Of a stretch of DNA of 42,837 bases, positions 1 to 7,970 are shown one piece after another. How positions within the stretch are numbered: the stretch's first letter is position 1; each line of letters begins with the position of its first letter. The notes beneath the pieces are model-generated. The model saw only the letters and a list, made by a program, of their open reading frames with translations. It was not told the DNA's origin and ran no database searches. Both the position numbers and the translations under genes were made by a program. The stretch is from Acidobacteriota bacterium (GTDB taxonomy: Bacteria > Acidobacteriota > Terriglobia > Bryobacterales > Bryobacteraceae), in NCBI GenBank assembly GCA_021778335.1, contig JAJYCN010000006.1:1-42837 (forward strand). Reading direction: 5' to 3'.

Positions 1-1
1 C

Positions 2-436
2 CACCTGGTGCTGTTCGTGGTCACCGCGGGCGAAGGCGTGCGGGAGAGGAGCGAAGAAGCCAAGCATGCGGGCGAGTTCTTCCGGGCGCACGCGTTGCAG
101 GCGCTGGCGATCGAGACGGCGGAGGCGGCGGCGGAGTGGCTGCACCGCAGGATTCGGGAGGACTGGGGTTTCCCGGATCCGCCGGAGACGACGATGCAGC
201 AGAGGTTCACCAGCCGGTACCGGGGGAAGCGGTACAGCTTCGGTTATCCGGCGTGTCCGAACCTGGACGATCAGCAGGGCATTTGGAAACTGCTGCGGCC
301 GGAGGAGATTGGTGTGAGGCTGACGGAGGGAATGATGATGGAGCCGGAGGCGAGCGTGAGCGCGCTGGTGTTCCATCACCCGGCGTGCGCCTACTTCACG
401 GCTGCCGAGGCCGCGGAACCGGCGCTGGCCGAATAG
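2..436 (+). CDS. metH: Cobalamin-dependent methionine synthase, C-terminal activation domain (partial)
   Basis: The reading frame is open from nucleotide 2 and the 5' part of the gene lies outside the window. The 144 visible residues match the S-adenosylmethionine-binding reactivation domain at the C-terminus of MetH. They show a VTAGEGVRE stretch, an ALETAEAAAEWLH helix, the hallmark GYPACPNLDDQ motif that contributes to AdoMet binding, and the LTEGMMMEPEASVSALVF-type strand near the end. In the family this domain allows reductive methylation of oxidised cob(II)alamin so that homocysteine methylation can resume. The TAG stop is at 434-436. The remnant on the other strand ends 5 nt downstream, so the two are convergent. 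Whether the full protein also carries the homocysteine, pterin and B12 domains cannot be seen. A stand-alone activation-domain protein is the alternative. Confidence 0.85.
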   Translation, partial: HLVLFVVTAGEGVRERSEEAKHAGEFFRAHALQALAIETAEAAAEWLHRRIREDWGFPDPPETTMQQRFTSRYRGKRYSFGYPACPNLDDQQGIWKLLRPEEIGVRLTEGMMMEPEASVSALVFHHPACAYFTAAEAAEPALAE

Positions 437-441
437 GGCGG

Positions 442-744
442 CTAAAGTCCCCGGACGTTGCGCTGTTTCCTGAGCCAGGCGACAAATTCGGGTGGTGCTT
501 CCATCGTCGAGAGCCGACCCTGGCGGACGAGCGCCAAATCGGAGAACGGGCCGGAGTCCTTGATTTCCTTCAGGGTCACAGGTGGGGCGATTCGGCCGGC
601 GAAGGCCAGGTCCACGACAGCCGAGCGGGGCGAGTTCGGGTCGTCGCGGGGCGGCGATTTGACCTGCGCCCAGCCGGCGACGGCGGACTCACCACCGCTG
701 TGGTAGATGAATATAGCTCCCACTTCTGCTTGAAAAAGAGGCAC
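442..744 (-). pseudogene. EVE-domain protein, N-terminally truncated remnant
   Basis: The 100 residues match the C-terminal two thirds of EVE-domain proteins (YTH/PUA-like fold, thymocyte nuclear protein 1 family). They show IFIYHSGGES, then GWAQV, then PVTLKEIKD, then SDLALVRQGRLSTM. EVE domains are thought to bind modified bases in nucleic acids. Family members are about 140-150 residues and begin with a strand of the YWLxKSEP type followed by WDGVRN. That part is absent here. Upstream in frame the sequence reaches a stop at 787-789, and the other minus-strand frames I read do not supply the missing N-terminus. The gap coincides with the promoter region of the exopolysaccharide operon on the opposite strand. 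A decayed or 5'-deleted gene is the simplest reading; a short functional protein from the GTG at 744 is less likely. Confidence 0.6.
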
Positions 745-775
745 TTCTGCGGACCGGCGCGGGGGCGTGGCCCGG

Positions 776-804
776 ATGACGGACGATCAGTGTAAGTGTA
801 CAAT
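776..804 (+). promoter_or_regulatory. Candidate promoter of the exopolysaccharide operon
   Basis: ATGACG (776-781) and TACAAT (799-804) are separated by 17 nt and resemble a sigma-70 promoter with a good -10. A start site near 811 would give a leader of about 60 nt before the ATG at 871. The assignment rests on motif match and position only. Confidence 0.4.
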
Positions 805-870
805 TGGAGGGATGCTGCTGGCCGGGAGGGTATAGTTTTGTCTGATTTCGCCGATAGAAGCACTGGGCCG

Positions 871-1575
871 ATGGCGAAAAGTTATGGGAGCGGTTCGAGG
901 CCGGGGTACCGAATCGGAGGAGCTTGGCTGAGGCTTCTGCTACTGTCGCTTGTGGTGCTGACGGCCTTTGGGCAGACGCAGAGCGTGACGGCGCCGCCCT
1001 CGAATCCGAAACCCGCGGATCCGAACAATCCCTCCGTCGCGCTGCCGTCGGCCGACAAGCGCGACGCCGTATCCGCCCCTGCCTCCGAAGCCGGGGTGGA
1101 CATTCACAAGTACATCATTGGGGCGCAAGATGTGCTGTACGTGCAGGTATGGCGGGAACCGGATTTTACGCGCCAGGTGGTGGTGAGGCCGGACGGCAAG
1201 ATCAGCATTCCGTTGATTGGCGAAGTGGAGGCCGCGGGGTTGACGCCGGAGCAATGCGCCGACAAGGTGCGGCAGGGGCTGACGAAGCTGATCAATAACC
1301 CGGACGTATCCGTTTCGGTCCTTTCGGTAAACAGCAAACGCTATTACATCGACGGCGAGGTATATCGGCCCGGGCTTTACCGCCTAGTGACTCCGACGAC
1401 GGTGCTTGAGGCGCTCAGCGAGGCTGGTGGTTTTCGTGATTTCGCGAACACAAAGAAAATCCGGGTTCTGCGAGGAGATCAGACGCTGAAGTTTAATTAC
1501 AAGGATGTCAGTCACGGCAAGAACATGAGTCAGAATGTCTATCTTCAGAACGGAGACCACATTATCGTTCCGTGA
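871..1575 (+). CDS. Polysaccharide export protein (Wza/GumB-like, Poly_export + SLBB)
   Basis: From the ATG at 871 this is a 234-residue secreted protein. Basic residues are followed by a hydrophobic stretch (LLLLSLVVLTAFG, about residues 22-34), a typical signal peptide; I see no clear lipobox. The Poly_export domain follows (YIIGAQDVLYVQVWREPDF, RPDGKISIPLIGEVEAAGLT), then an SLBB-type beta-grasp domain (YYIDGEVYRPGLYRLVTPTTVLEALSEAGG) and a C-terminal NGDHIIVP. Members form or line the outer-membrane channel for capsule or exopolysaccharide. The protein is shorter than E. coli Wza (about 380) and closer to the GumB/Acidobacteria type with one SLBB. The frame is open further upstream to a GTG at 796, but that start gives no signal peptide at its N-terminus and lies on the -10 box. 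It is the first gene of an operon, 44 nt before the chain-length gene. Confidence 0.85.
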   Translation: MAKSYGSGSRPGYRIGGAWLRLLLLSLVVLTAFGQTQSVTAPPSNPKPADPNNPSVALPSADKRDAVSAPASEAGVDIHKYIIGAQDVLYVQVWREPDFTRQVVVRPDGKISIPLIGEVEAAGLTPEQCADKVRQGLTKLINNPDVSVSVLSVNSKRYYIDGEVYRPGLYRLVTPTTVLEALSEAGGFRDFANTKKIRVLRGDQTLKFNYKDVSHGKNMSQNVYLQNGDHIIVP

Positions 1576-1619
1576 GAGGGTAGGCCCTCGGTGAACGGCC
1601 GGCGACGGAGAGAGAAAGC

Positions 1620-3275
1620 ATGCAACCGCAAGACGCAGTAACGATTACCCGTCGTCCCCTGGATTTTGAGGACTATGTCGATATTGTGCGGCGGCACCGG
1701 AGTTGGATCTTCGGACCGACGCTGGCCGCTGTGGTGATTGCGGTGGTGGTGGCCTATCTCTGGCCGGACACTTACGTCTCGACCGCAACCATCCGTGTGA
1801 TCCCCCCACAGGTGCCGCAGTCGCTGGTTCAGAGCAATCTAACTATGAGCATGTCGGCGCGGATTGCTTCGATGGAGCAGGTGATTCTGAGCCGCGCGAC
1901 GCTGACGAATATCATCACGACATTCGGGCTCTACAAGAAGGATTTGGCGTCGATGCCCATGGATGATGTCGTGGAGCGGATGCGCACGAAGGACATCAGG
2001 ATCTTCCAGCCCCAGGACCTTCCGCAGCGGGACGTGGATCCAGGGACCATGGCGACCGCGTTCCAGGTCAGCTTCTCCTACGACAACCGATTCCAGGCGC
2101 AGAAAGTCACCAACGAACTGGTGTCGCGTTTCATTACGGAGAACCTGCGAAACCGGACCGACGAATCCGCGGGGACAACGCAGTTTCTCGACGGTGAGAT
2201 GCAGGCCGCGAAGAAGCGCCTGGACGATGCGGAGCAGCGGATGAGCGACTTTCGCGCTCAGAACATGGGCCGGCTACCCGACCAGATGCAAGCCAACATG
2301 CAGGCGCTGAACGGGCTGCAGGTTGAGTTGACGAGCGTGAACGCCGCGATGAGCCGCGTCACGCAGGACAAGCTGCTGATGGAGAATCAGATCAAGATTC
2401 TCAAGGACCAGCTCAAGTCGATTCAGGACAGCGCCGCGCAGAGCGAGGTCACCAGCGCAAAGAACGATAAACTCGCGGATCTGGACCGGCAGATCGCTTC
2501 GCTCGAAACGAACCTCACGGCCCTGCGCCAGCGGTATAAGGAGACCTACCCGGACGTGCAGACGGCGGAGAAACTGCTGGCCGACGCTCGCCAGAACCGT
2601 GCGCAGATTCTGAAAGAGCAGGCGGCGGCGCCGGCTCCGGTGCGCAAGATCACGAATCCGCAAACGCTCCGCGAGGCGCAGACGGTAACCGCGTCGATTG
2701 AACGGGTGCAGGCTCAGATGGCGGCGAAAGATCTCGAGATGCAGCAGTACCAGAAGGATCTTGCGAGGATCAACGACTCCATCAAGAGTTATCAGTCACG
2801 CATTGAGTCGGTGCCGGTTGGCGAGAAAGAATATGGGCAGTTGTTGGCGGATGTGGAACTGGCGCGGCGCGAATACTCCGACCTGAACATGAAGTACTCC
2901 ACATCCCGGATTGCGACGAACCTCGAGAACCGGCGTCAGGGGGAGACGCTTGAGTTGCTCGATCCGGCGAGTCTTCCCCAGACGCCGACTCAGCCTAAGC
3001 GCTACATCATCGTGGGAGCGGGTCTGGGTTTGGGCCTTCTGGTAGGCGTCATCGTCGCCGGCGTTCGCGAGATCAAGGATTCGTCGCTGAAGAATTTGAA
3101 AGACGTTCGGGCGTACACGCAATTGCCGATTCTTGGAAGCGTGCCTTTGCTGGAGAACGACCTGGTGGTGCGCAGACGGCGGCGCCTTGGCTGGTTAGCC
3201 TGGTCGACAGCGTGCCTGGTGTCGATTCTCATTATGTCGGGTTCGATTTTGTATTACTACGCGACCCGGGTTTAG
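1620..3275 (+). CDS. Exopolysaccharide chain-length determinant / GumC-like Wzz protein
   Basis: This 551-residue inner-membrane co-polymerase controls polysaccharide chain length and couples polymerisation to export. The Wzz domain begins at residue 12 (DFEDYVDIVRRHRSWI). A first membrane helix lies near residues 30-50, followed by a long periplasmic alpha-helical coiled-coil region (about 190-430, rich in Gln, Lys and Asp). The proline-rich PASLPQTPTQPKR segment precedes a second helix (YIIVGAGLGLGLLVGVIVAGV, about 460-482). Unlike standard two-helix Wzz/GumC proteins there is a third hydrophobic segment at the very C-terminus (about 525-548). No kinase domain is fused; the ATPase is the next gene. 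ATG 1620 is preceded by a purine-rich GGAGAGAGAAAG ribosome binding site. Confidence 0.88.
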   Translation: MQPQDAVTITRRPLDFEDYVDIVRRHRSWIFGPTLAAVVIAVVVAYLWPDTYVSTATIRVIPPQVPQSLVQSNLTMSMSARIASMEQVILSRATLTNIITTFGLYKKDLASMPMDDVVERMRTKDIRIFQPQDLPQRDVDPGTMATAFQVSFSYDNRFQAQKVTNELVSRFITENLRNRTDESAGTTQFLDGEMQAAKKRLDDAEQRMSDFRAQNMGRLPDQMQANMQALNGLQVELTSVNAAMSRVTQDKLLMENQIKILKDQLKSIQDSAAQSEVTSAKNDKLADLDRQIASLETNLTALRQRYKETYPDVQTAEKLLADARQNRAQILKEQAAAPAPVRKITNPQTLREAQTVTASIERVQAQMAAKDLEMQQYQKDLARINDSIKSYQSRIESVPVGEKEYGQLLADVELARREYSDLNMKYSTSRIATNLENRRQGETLELLDPASLPQTPTQPKRYIIVGAGLGLGLLVGVIVAGVREIKDSSLKNLKDVRAYTQLPILGSVPLLENDLVVRRRRRLGWLAWSTACLVSILIMSGSILYYYATRV

Positions 3276-3306
3276 CCGGGGGCGAGAGGAAGACCGGAGC
3301 CACTTT

Positions 3307-4221
3307 ATGAGCCGAGTTCATGATGCGCTGCGTCGAGCCGGAAGCGATCCGGATGCGGCACAAGTTCCCGCGCGTTCCGGGGTTGCCGCCGCCCCGTCCC
3401 CACCTGTGCCAGCATTTGTGCCCGGGCCGCCGGCCGAGCCGCCGGGCGCTCAGGAAGGGCTCTTAGCGCGGATCTCCGAGGTGCCATTCAATCCCTCGCC
3501 GGAAGCGCTTCTCATCGATCCCGAGCACCCTTACGAAGCGCCGACGGAAGAGTTCCGGAGCCTTCGTACGCGTCTGAACCATCTGCAGAGCCTGCAGCCG
3601 ATCCACAACGTGGTGATTACGAGCGCGTCTCCGACGGAGGGAAAGTCGTTTTCGGCTGTGAATCTTGCGTTAGCCCAGGCGCAACTGAGTGGGAATCCGA
3701 CGCTGTTGGCGGACTTCGACCTCCGCCGCCCGGTGTTGCACTCGATATTCCGCATGCCAAGGACGCCGGGCGTTACGGACTTCCTGCTTGGGAGGGCTCA
3801 GCTTCATGAAGTGATCCGCCGCGTGGCCGGGACGAACCTGTACATCCTTCCCGCGGGCGAGGCGGTGCTGAATCCGCTCGAGTTGCTCAATTTGCCCGAC
3901 GTGAAGCGGCTGCTGGACGATCTGCCATCGAGCTTCCACTGGGTGATTCTCGACAGCCCCCCGCTGCTTTTTGCCGCTGACGCCAACCTTTTGTCGACGC
4001 TCTGCCATGGCACGATTCTGGTCGTGCGCGTAGGGGCGACGACGGTCGACTCCGTCACTCGCGCGATGCAGTCTCTCTGCCAGAACAACGTTCTTGGCAT
4101 TGTGGTGAATGGGGCGCGACGTGGCGAACTCTACAGCAAGTACAGCTACTACAACAGCTACTATCAGAACCAGGACGCGTCCGACGATAAAAGCGAGCCG
4201 GCGTCCGGCGCAGGGCAATAA
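3307..4221 (+). CDS. Bacterial tyrosine kinase, CpsD/CapB family
   Basis: This is the cytoplasmic ATPase partner of the Wzz-like protein, 304 residues. A Pro/Ala-rich N-terminal linker (about 20-50) precedes the P-loop kinase fold. Walker A is ASPTEGKS (107-114), Walker A' is LLADFDLRRP (from 133) and Walker B is WVILDSPP (212-219). The C-terminus carries a tyrosine cluster (Y276, Y279, Y281, Y282, Y285, Y286), the usual site of trans-autophosphorylation that regulates assembly of the polysaccharide machinery. The gene starts 31 nt after the Wzz stop and is the last of the three-gene set. No Wzx/Wzy or glycosyltransferase genes follow, so this is an export/regulation module separate from the biosynthetic cluster. 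Confidence 0.9.
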   Translation: MSRVHDALRRAGSDPDAAQVPARSGVAAAPSPPVPAFVPGPPAEPPGAQEGLLARISEVPFNPSPEALLIDPEHPYEAPTEEFRSLRTRLNHLQSLQPIHNVVITSASPTEGKSFSAVNLALAQAQLSGNPTLLADFDLRRPVLHSIFRMPRTPGVTDFLLGRAQLHEVIRRVAGTNLYILPAGEAVLNPLELLNLPDVKRLLDDLPSSFHWVILDSPPLLFAADANLLSTLCHGTILVVRVGATTVDSVTRAMQSLCQNNVLGIVVNGARRGELYSKYSYYNSYYQNQDASDDKSEPASGAGQ

Positions 4222-4438
4222 GGGCTGACCGAGGCGCCCGGGTGGTTCTGTGCGAGTGGGATCGGGCCGCCCGCGGCGAGTTCCCTGGGCGAAATTCCGG
4301 TTCGTGGCGCGTCCCTCGAGCCGGCCGGTAAAGTGAGTTTTAGGGGCGGCTCGTCCGCCAAAGCCGGAGCCGGCGGCCATGCGGCTTCGCGGTAATTCTT
4401 TACTTTCAAGCATATAAGATGTTACCCTGGAAAACTTA

Positions 4439-5743
4439 ATGCGCATCGTTGACCTCATCCAACGTAAGCGGGACGGCGAGGAGCTGACCCCGGAAGAGAT
4501 CGCACGCTTTGTCGAGGATTATACGGGTGGCGAAATCCCCGACTATCAGGCGTCGGCGTTCTTGATGGCCGTGTATTTTTCGGGCATGTCCGACCACGAG
4601 GTCGATGCGCTGGCCCGTTCGATGTTGGCGTCGGGCGCGACGATTGACCTCAGCGACATTCCCGGCGTGAAAGTCGATAAGCACTCGACGGGCGGCGTAG
4701 GGGACAAGACGAGCCTGATCGCAGCGCCGATCGCCGCGTCGACCGGCGTGGTGGTGCCGATGATGTCAGGCCGGGCGCTCGGGCACACCGGCGGCACGCT
4801 GGACAAGCTGGAATCGATTCCCGGGTTCCGGACGGACTTGAGCATCGACGAGTTTCGCGGGCAGCTCGTGTCGTTGGGGCTGGCGTACATCGGGCAGTCA
4901 GCCGAAGTGGCGCCCGCCGACGGCAAGCTTTATGCGCTGCGGGATGTGACGGCGACGGTGGAATCGATACCGCTGATCGCGTCGTCGATCATGTCGAAGA
5001 AGCTGGCCGAGGGAATCGACGCGCTGGTACTGGACGTGAAAGTCGGCTCGGGCGCGTTCATGAAGCGGCAGGTTGAGGCCCGGCGGCTGGCGCAGATGAT
5101 GGTGGGCATCGGGCGGCGGGCGGACAAGCGGGTGCAGGCCCTGATCACGAGCATGAACCAGCCGCTCGGCTATGCGGTGGGCAACGCGCTGGAAGTCATG
5201 GAAGTCTCGCAGACGCTGCAGAATGCGGGTCCGCAGGATCTGACGCGTGTTTCGCTTGAGTTGGCGGCGCGGATGATCTACCTGGGCAAGGTGTCGGCGA
5301 CGCTCGAAGAGGCGCGGGAGATCGCGCAGCGCAAGCTTCTTGAAGGCGCGGGCTATATGAAGCTGAAGGAAGTGATCACGGCGCAGGGCGGCAACGCGCA
5401 GGTTCTGGACCGGTTCGAACTGCTTCCGAACGCGACCGGCGTGCGCGAGATTCTTTCGCCGCGCGCGGGCTTTGTGAGCGCGATCGACGCAGCTTATGTC
5501 GGCCAGGCGGCGGCGATGATCGGCGGCGGACGGGCGGCGAAGGACGACACGATCGACCCGGCGGTCGGCGTGATCCTCGAAGTGAAGTCCGGCCATCGCG
5601 TGGACGCGGGCGGCGTGCTGTGCCGTCTCTATTACACGAATGAGGCCAATATCGACGAGGCCGCGGAGCTGATCGAGGACGCGTTCCGGATCTCGGCGAA
5701 TGCGCCCGAGGAACGGGACCTGATTCTTGAAGTGGTGAGCTAA
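4439..5743 (+). CDS. pdp: Pyrimidine-nucleoside (thymidine) phosphorylase
   Basis: The 434-residue product has the family's usual length. It reversibly phosphorolyses thymidine/uridine/deoxyuridine to the free base and (deoxy)ribose-1-phosphate. Visible features are the all-alpha N-terminal glycosyltransferase-3 domain ([17 protein letters not shown]), the phosphate-binding [14 protein letters not shown] motif (about residues 79-92), the family signature [20 protein letters not shown], the [20 protein letters not shown] substrate region and a C-terminal pyrimidine phosphorylase domain ([19 protein letters not shown]). A nucleoside transporter follows 14 nt later, supporting a role in nucleoside scavenging. 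The choice between Pdp (broad) and DeoA (thymidine) specificity cannot be settled by eye. The 217 nt before it hold an AT-rich patch just upstream of the ATG but no convincing promoter. Confidence 0.92.
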   Translation: MRIVDLIQRKRDGEELTPEEIARFVEDYTGGEIPDYQASAFLMAVYFSGMSDHEVDALARSMLASGATIDLSDIPGVKVDKHSTGGVGDKTSLIAAPIAASTGVVVPMMSGRALGHTGGTLDKLESIPGFRTDLSIDEFRGQLVSLGLAYIGQSAEVAPADGKLYALRDVTATVESIPLIASSIMSKKLAEGIDALVLDVKVGSGAFMKRQVEARRLAQMMVGIGRRADKRVQALITSMNQPLGYAVGNALEVMEVSQTLQNAGPQDLTRVSLELAARMIYLGKVSATLEEAREIAQRKLLEGAGYMKLKEVITAQGGNAQVLDRFELLPNATGVREILSPRAGFVSAIDAAYVGQAAAMIGGGRAAKDDTIDPAVGVILEVKSGHRVDAGGVLCRLYYTNEANIDEAAELIEDAFRISANAPEERDLILEVVS

Positions 5744-5757
5744 GCGCGGCTCGGGCG

Positions 5758-6957
5758 ATGGGCCGCTTCACGGGACTGCTCGGGATTGCGGCGATCCTGG
5801 CTGTCTCCGTGGCGTTCTCCAAGCACCGCCGCGCGATCCGGCCCGGCACGGTGCTCTGGGGTCTTGGGCTGCAGTTCCTGTTTGCCTTCCTGGTGCTGAA
5901 AACGGCCTTTGGGCGCGTGTTCGACGCCGCCAGCGCCGGTGTGAACGCGCTGCTGCATTATTCCGAGGCGGGAAGCCGTTTCGTGTTCGGCGACAAGCTG
6001 GGGGCGGGCACGCCGGAGTTCGGCGTGATCTTCGCTTTCCAAGTTCTTCCGATCATCATTTTCATCGCCAGCTTCTTTTCGATTCTCTACTACATCGGGC
6101 TGATGCCTCTGCTGGTGCGCGGCATGGCGGTGGTGATGCAGCGCGTGATGGGCGCGAGCGGAGCGGAGGCAACGAACGTCGCGGCGAGCATCTTCATGGG
6201 CCAGACCGAGGCGCCGCTGACGATCAAGCCGTTCCTCGACGGGATGACGGAGAGCGAGTTGTTCACGATCATGGTAAGCGGCATGGCGCACGTGTCGGGG
6301 GCGGTGATGGGAGCTTATGTGCTGATGGCGCACGTGGATGCCAAGCACCTGCTCACCGCCGTGATCATGACGGCTCCGGCGACGATTTTGCTGGCGAAGG
6401 TGCTGATTCCGGAAACAGGGAAGCCGGCGACGGCCGGTGGCGTACACATCGCGGTCGAAAAGCCCGGAGTGAACCTCATCGACGCGGCGGCGCGGGGCGC
6501 GGGCGATGGACTGCACCTGGCGCTGAATGTGGGGGGCATGTTGATCGCCTTCATCTCGCTGATTGCGCTGGCGAACGGCATTCTCGGCAATTTTCATCTG
6601 TCGCTCGAAAGGATATTTGGCTTCGTTTTTTCGCCGGCGGCGTGGCTGCTGGGCGTGCCATTCCACGACTGCGCGACGGTGGGCAATCTACTTGGCACGC
6701 GGCTGGTGTTGAACGAATTCGTGGCGTTTCAGGCGCTCGGTCCTCTGAAGGCCGCGCTCGATCCGCGTTCGTTTCTGATTGCGACCTATGCGCTGTGCGG
6801 CTTTGCCAATTTCAGCTCGATTGCGATTCAGATTGGCGGGATCGGCGCGCTGGCGCCGTCGCGGAAGGCGGACCTGGCGCGGCTTGGGTTGCGCGCGGTG
6901 GCCGCGGGGACGATGGCGAATTTCATGACCGCCTGCATCGCCGGCATGCTGGTTTAG
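5758..6957 (+). CDS. Concentrative nucleoside transporter (NupC/CNT family)
   Basis: The 399-residue polytopic inner-membrane protein has an N-terminal CNT domain ([25 protein letters not shown]), a central gate region ([23 protein letters not shown]) and the CNT fingerprint around [12 protein letters not shown], followed by the [21 protein letters not shown] helix. The C-terminal region contains NEFVAFQAL and [17 protein letters not shown], both typical of CNT proteins. Members couple uptake of nucleosides to H+ or Na+ gradients. It lies 14 nt behind the pyrimidine-nucleoside phosphorylase, so imported pyrimidine nucleosides would be split directly. There is no strong ribosome binding site before the ATG, which fits translational coupling to the upstream gene. 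Confidence 0.92.
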   Translation: MGRFTGLLGIAAILAVSVAFSKHRRAIRPGTVLWGLGLQFLFAFLVLKTAFGRVFDAASAGVNALLHYSEAGSRFVFGDKLGAGTPEFGVIFAFQVLPIIIFIASFFSILYYIGLMPLLVRGMAVVMQRVMGASGAEATNVAASIFMGQTEAPLTIKPFLDGMTESELFTIMVSGMAHVSGAVMGAYVLMAHVDAKHLLTAVIMTAPATILLAKVLIPETGKPATAGGVHIAVEKPGVNLIDAAARGAGDGLHLALNVGGMLIAFISLIALANGILGNFHLSLERIFGFVFSPAAWLLGVPFHDCATVGNLLGTRLVLNEFVAFQALGPLKAALDPRSFLIATYALCGFANFSSIAIQIGGIGALAPSRKADLARLGLRAVAAGTMANFMTACIAGMLV

Positions 6958-6986
6958 CAGGTGGGTGTGGCGTCGGAGGAGGAACA

Positions 6987-7970
6987 ATGCAATACGTACG
7001 TCTTGGAAATACCGGTCTGAAAGTTTCCCGGATCTGCCTTGGCGCGATGTCGTACGGCGCGAAGGCGTGGCGGCGGTGGGTGCTCGAAGAAGAGGACAGC
7101 CGGCCGTTTTTGAAGCGCGCGCTCGAATTGGGCATTAACTTCTTCGACACCGCCGACATGTATTCGAACGGAGTGAGCGAGGAGATCCTGGGCCGCGCGC
7201 TGCGGGACTTCGGGCCGGGGCGCGACCGGGTGGTGATCGCGACGAAGGTGTTCAATCCGATGGGCGACGATCCGAACCAGCGCGGTTTGTCGCGCAAGCA
7301 TATCCGCCATGCGATTGATGCGAGCCTGCGGCGGCTGGGGACGGATTATGTGGACCTGTATCAGATCCACCGGCTCGATCCGGATACATCGATGGAGGAG
7401 ACGATCGACGCACTCGACGATGTGGTGCGGAGCGGGAAGGCGCTGTACGTGGGCGCTTCGTCGATGTTCGCCTGGCAGTTCGCGCGGATGCTCGACATGG
7501 CGTCGTACAGCGGCAGGGCGCGGTTCGTCACGATGCAGAACCACTACAACCTGATTTATCGCGAAGAAGAGCGCGAGATGATCCCGCTGTGCGTCGATCA
7601 GGGGATCGGCGTTCTGCCTTGGAGCCCGCTGGCGCGCGGGTTTCTCGCCGGCACGCGCCGCAAAGAGGACTACGGCGACACGGTGCGCGCGAAAACGGAC
7701 GATTACGCGAAGGGTCTGTACTATCAGAGTTCGGACTTCGCCGCGACCGAGCGGCTGAAGGAAGTGGCCGGGCGCCGGGGACTGCCGATGGCGCGCGTGG
7801 CGCTGGCCTGGCTGCTGTCCAAACCGGCCGTGACGGCGCCGATCGTGGGCGCGACGAAGATGGAGCACCTGGAAGAAGCGGTGGCCGCGGTGGACGTTCA
7901 GCTTCAGCCGGAGGAGATTCAAGCTCTCGAAGATCCCTATGCGCCGCACCGTGTGCTAGGGCACTCGTAG
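6987..7970 (+). CDS. Aldo/keto reductase
   Basis: This 327-residue TIM-barrel NADPH-dependent oxidoreductase has the start fixed by a strong GGAGGAGG site just before ATG 6987; the frame is open further upstream only by chance. The catalytic tetrad is visible: D54 and Y59 (FFDTADMYS), K87 (VIATKVF) and H128 (DLYQIHRLD). The C-terminal part has the cofactor-binding pattern PIVGATKMEHLEEA. The overall pattern (MQYVRLGNTGLKVSRICLGAM) resembles AKR subfamilies such as YhdN/IolS that reduce aldehydes or keto sugars; the physiological substrate is not deducible. It sits 29 nt behind the CNT gene and may be co-transcribed. Its last 15 nt overlap the 3' end of the GMC oxidoreductase gene on the opposite strand. 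Confidence 0.9.
   Translation: MQYVRLGNTGLKVSRICLGAMSYGAKAWRRWVLEEEDSRPFLKRALELGINFFDTADMYSNGVSEEILGRALRDFGPGRDRVVIATKVFNPMGDDPNQRGLSRKHIRHAIDASLRRLGTDYVDLYQIHRLDPDTSMEETIDALDDVVRSGKALYVGASSMFAWQFARMLDMASYSGRARFVTMQNHYNLIYREEEREMIPLCVDQGIGVLPWSPLARGFLAGTRRKEDYGDTVRAKTDDYAKGLYYQSSDFAATERLKEVAGRRGLPMARVALAWLLSKPAVTAPIVGATKMEHLEEAVAAVDVQLQPEEIQALEDPYAPHRVLGHS

Noticed and set aside
812-835. Seven-codon mini-ORF (ATG 812, TAG 833-835) just after the exopolysaccharide promoter
   Set aside because: It shows no unusual residue composition and no terminator pair downstream; nothing suggests attenuation.
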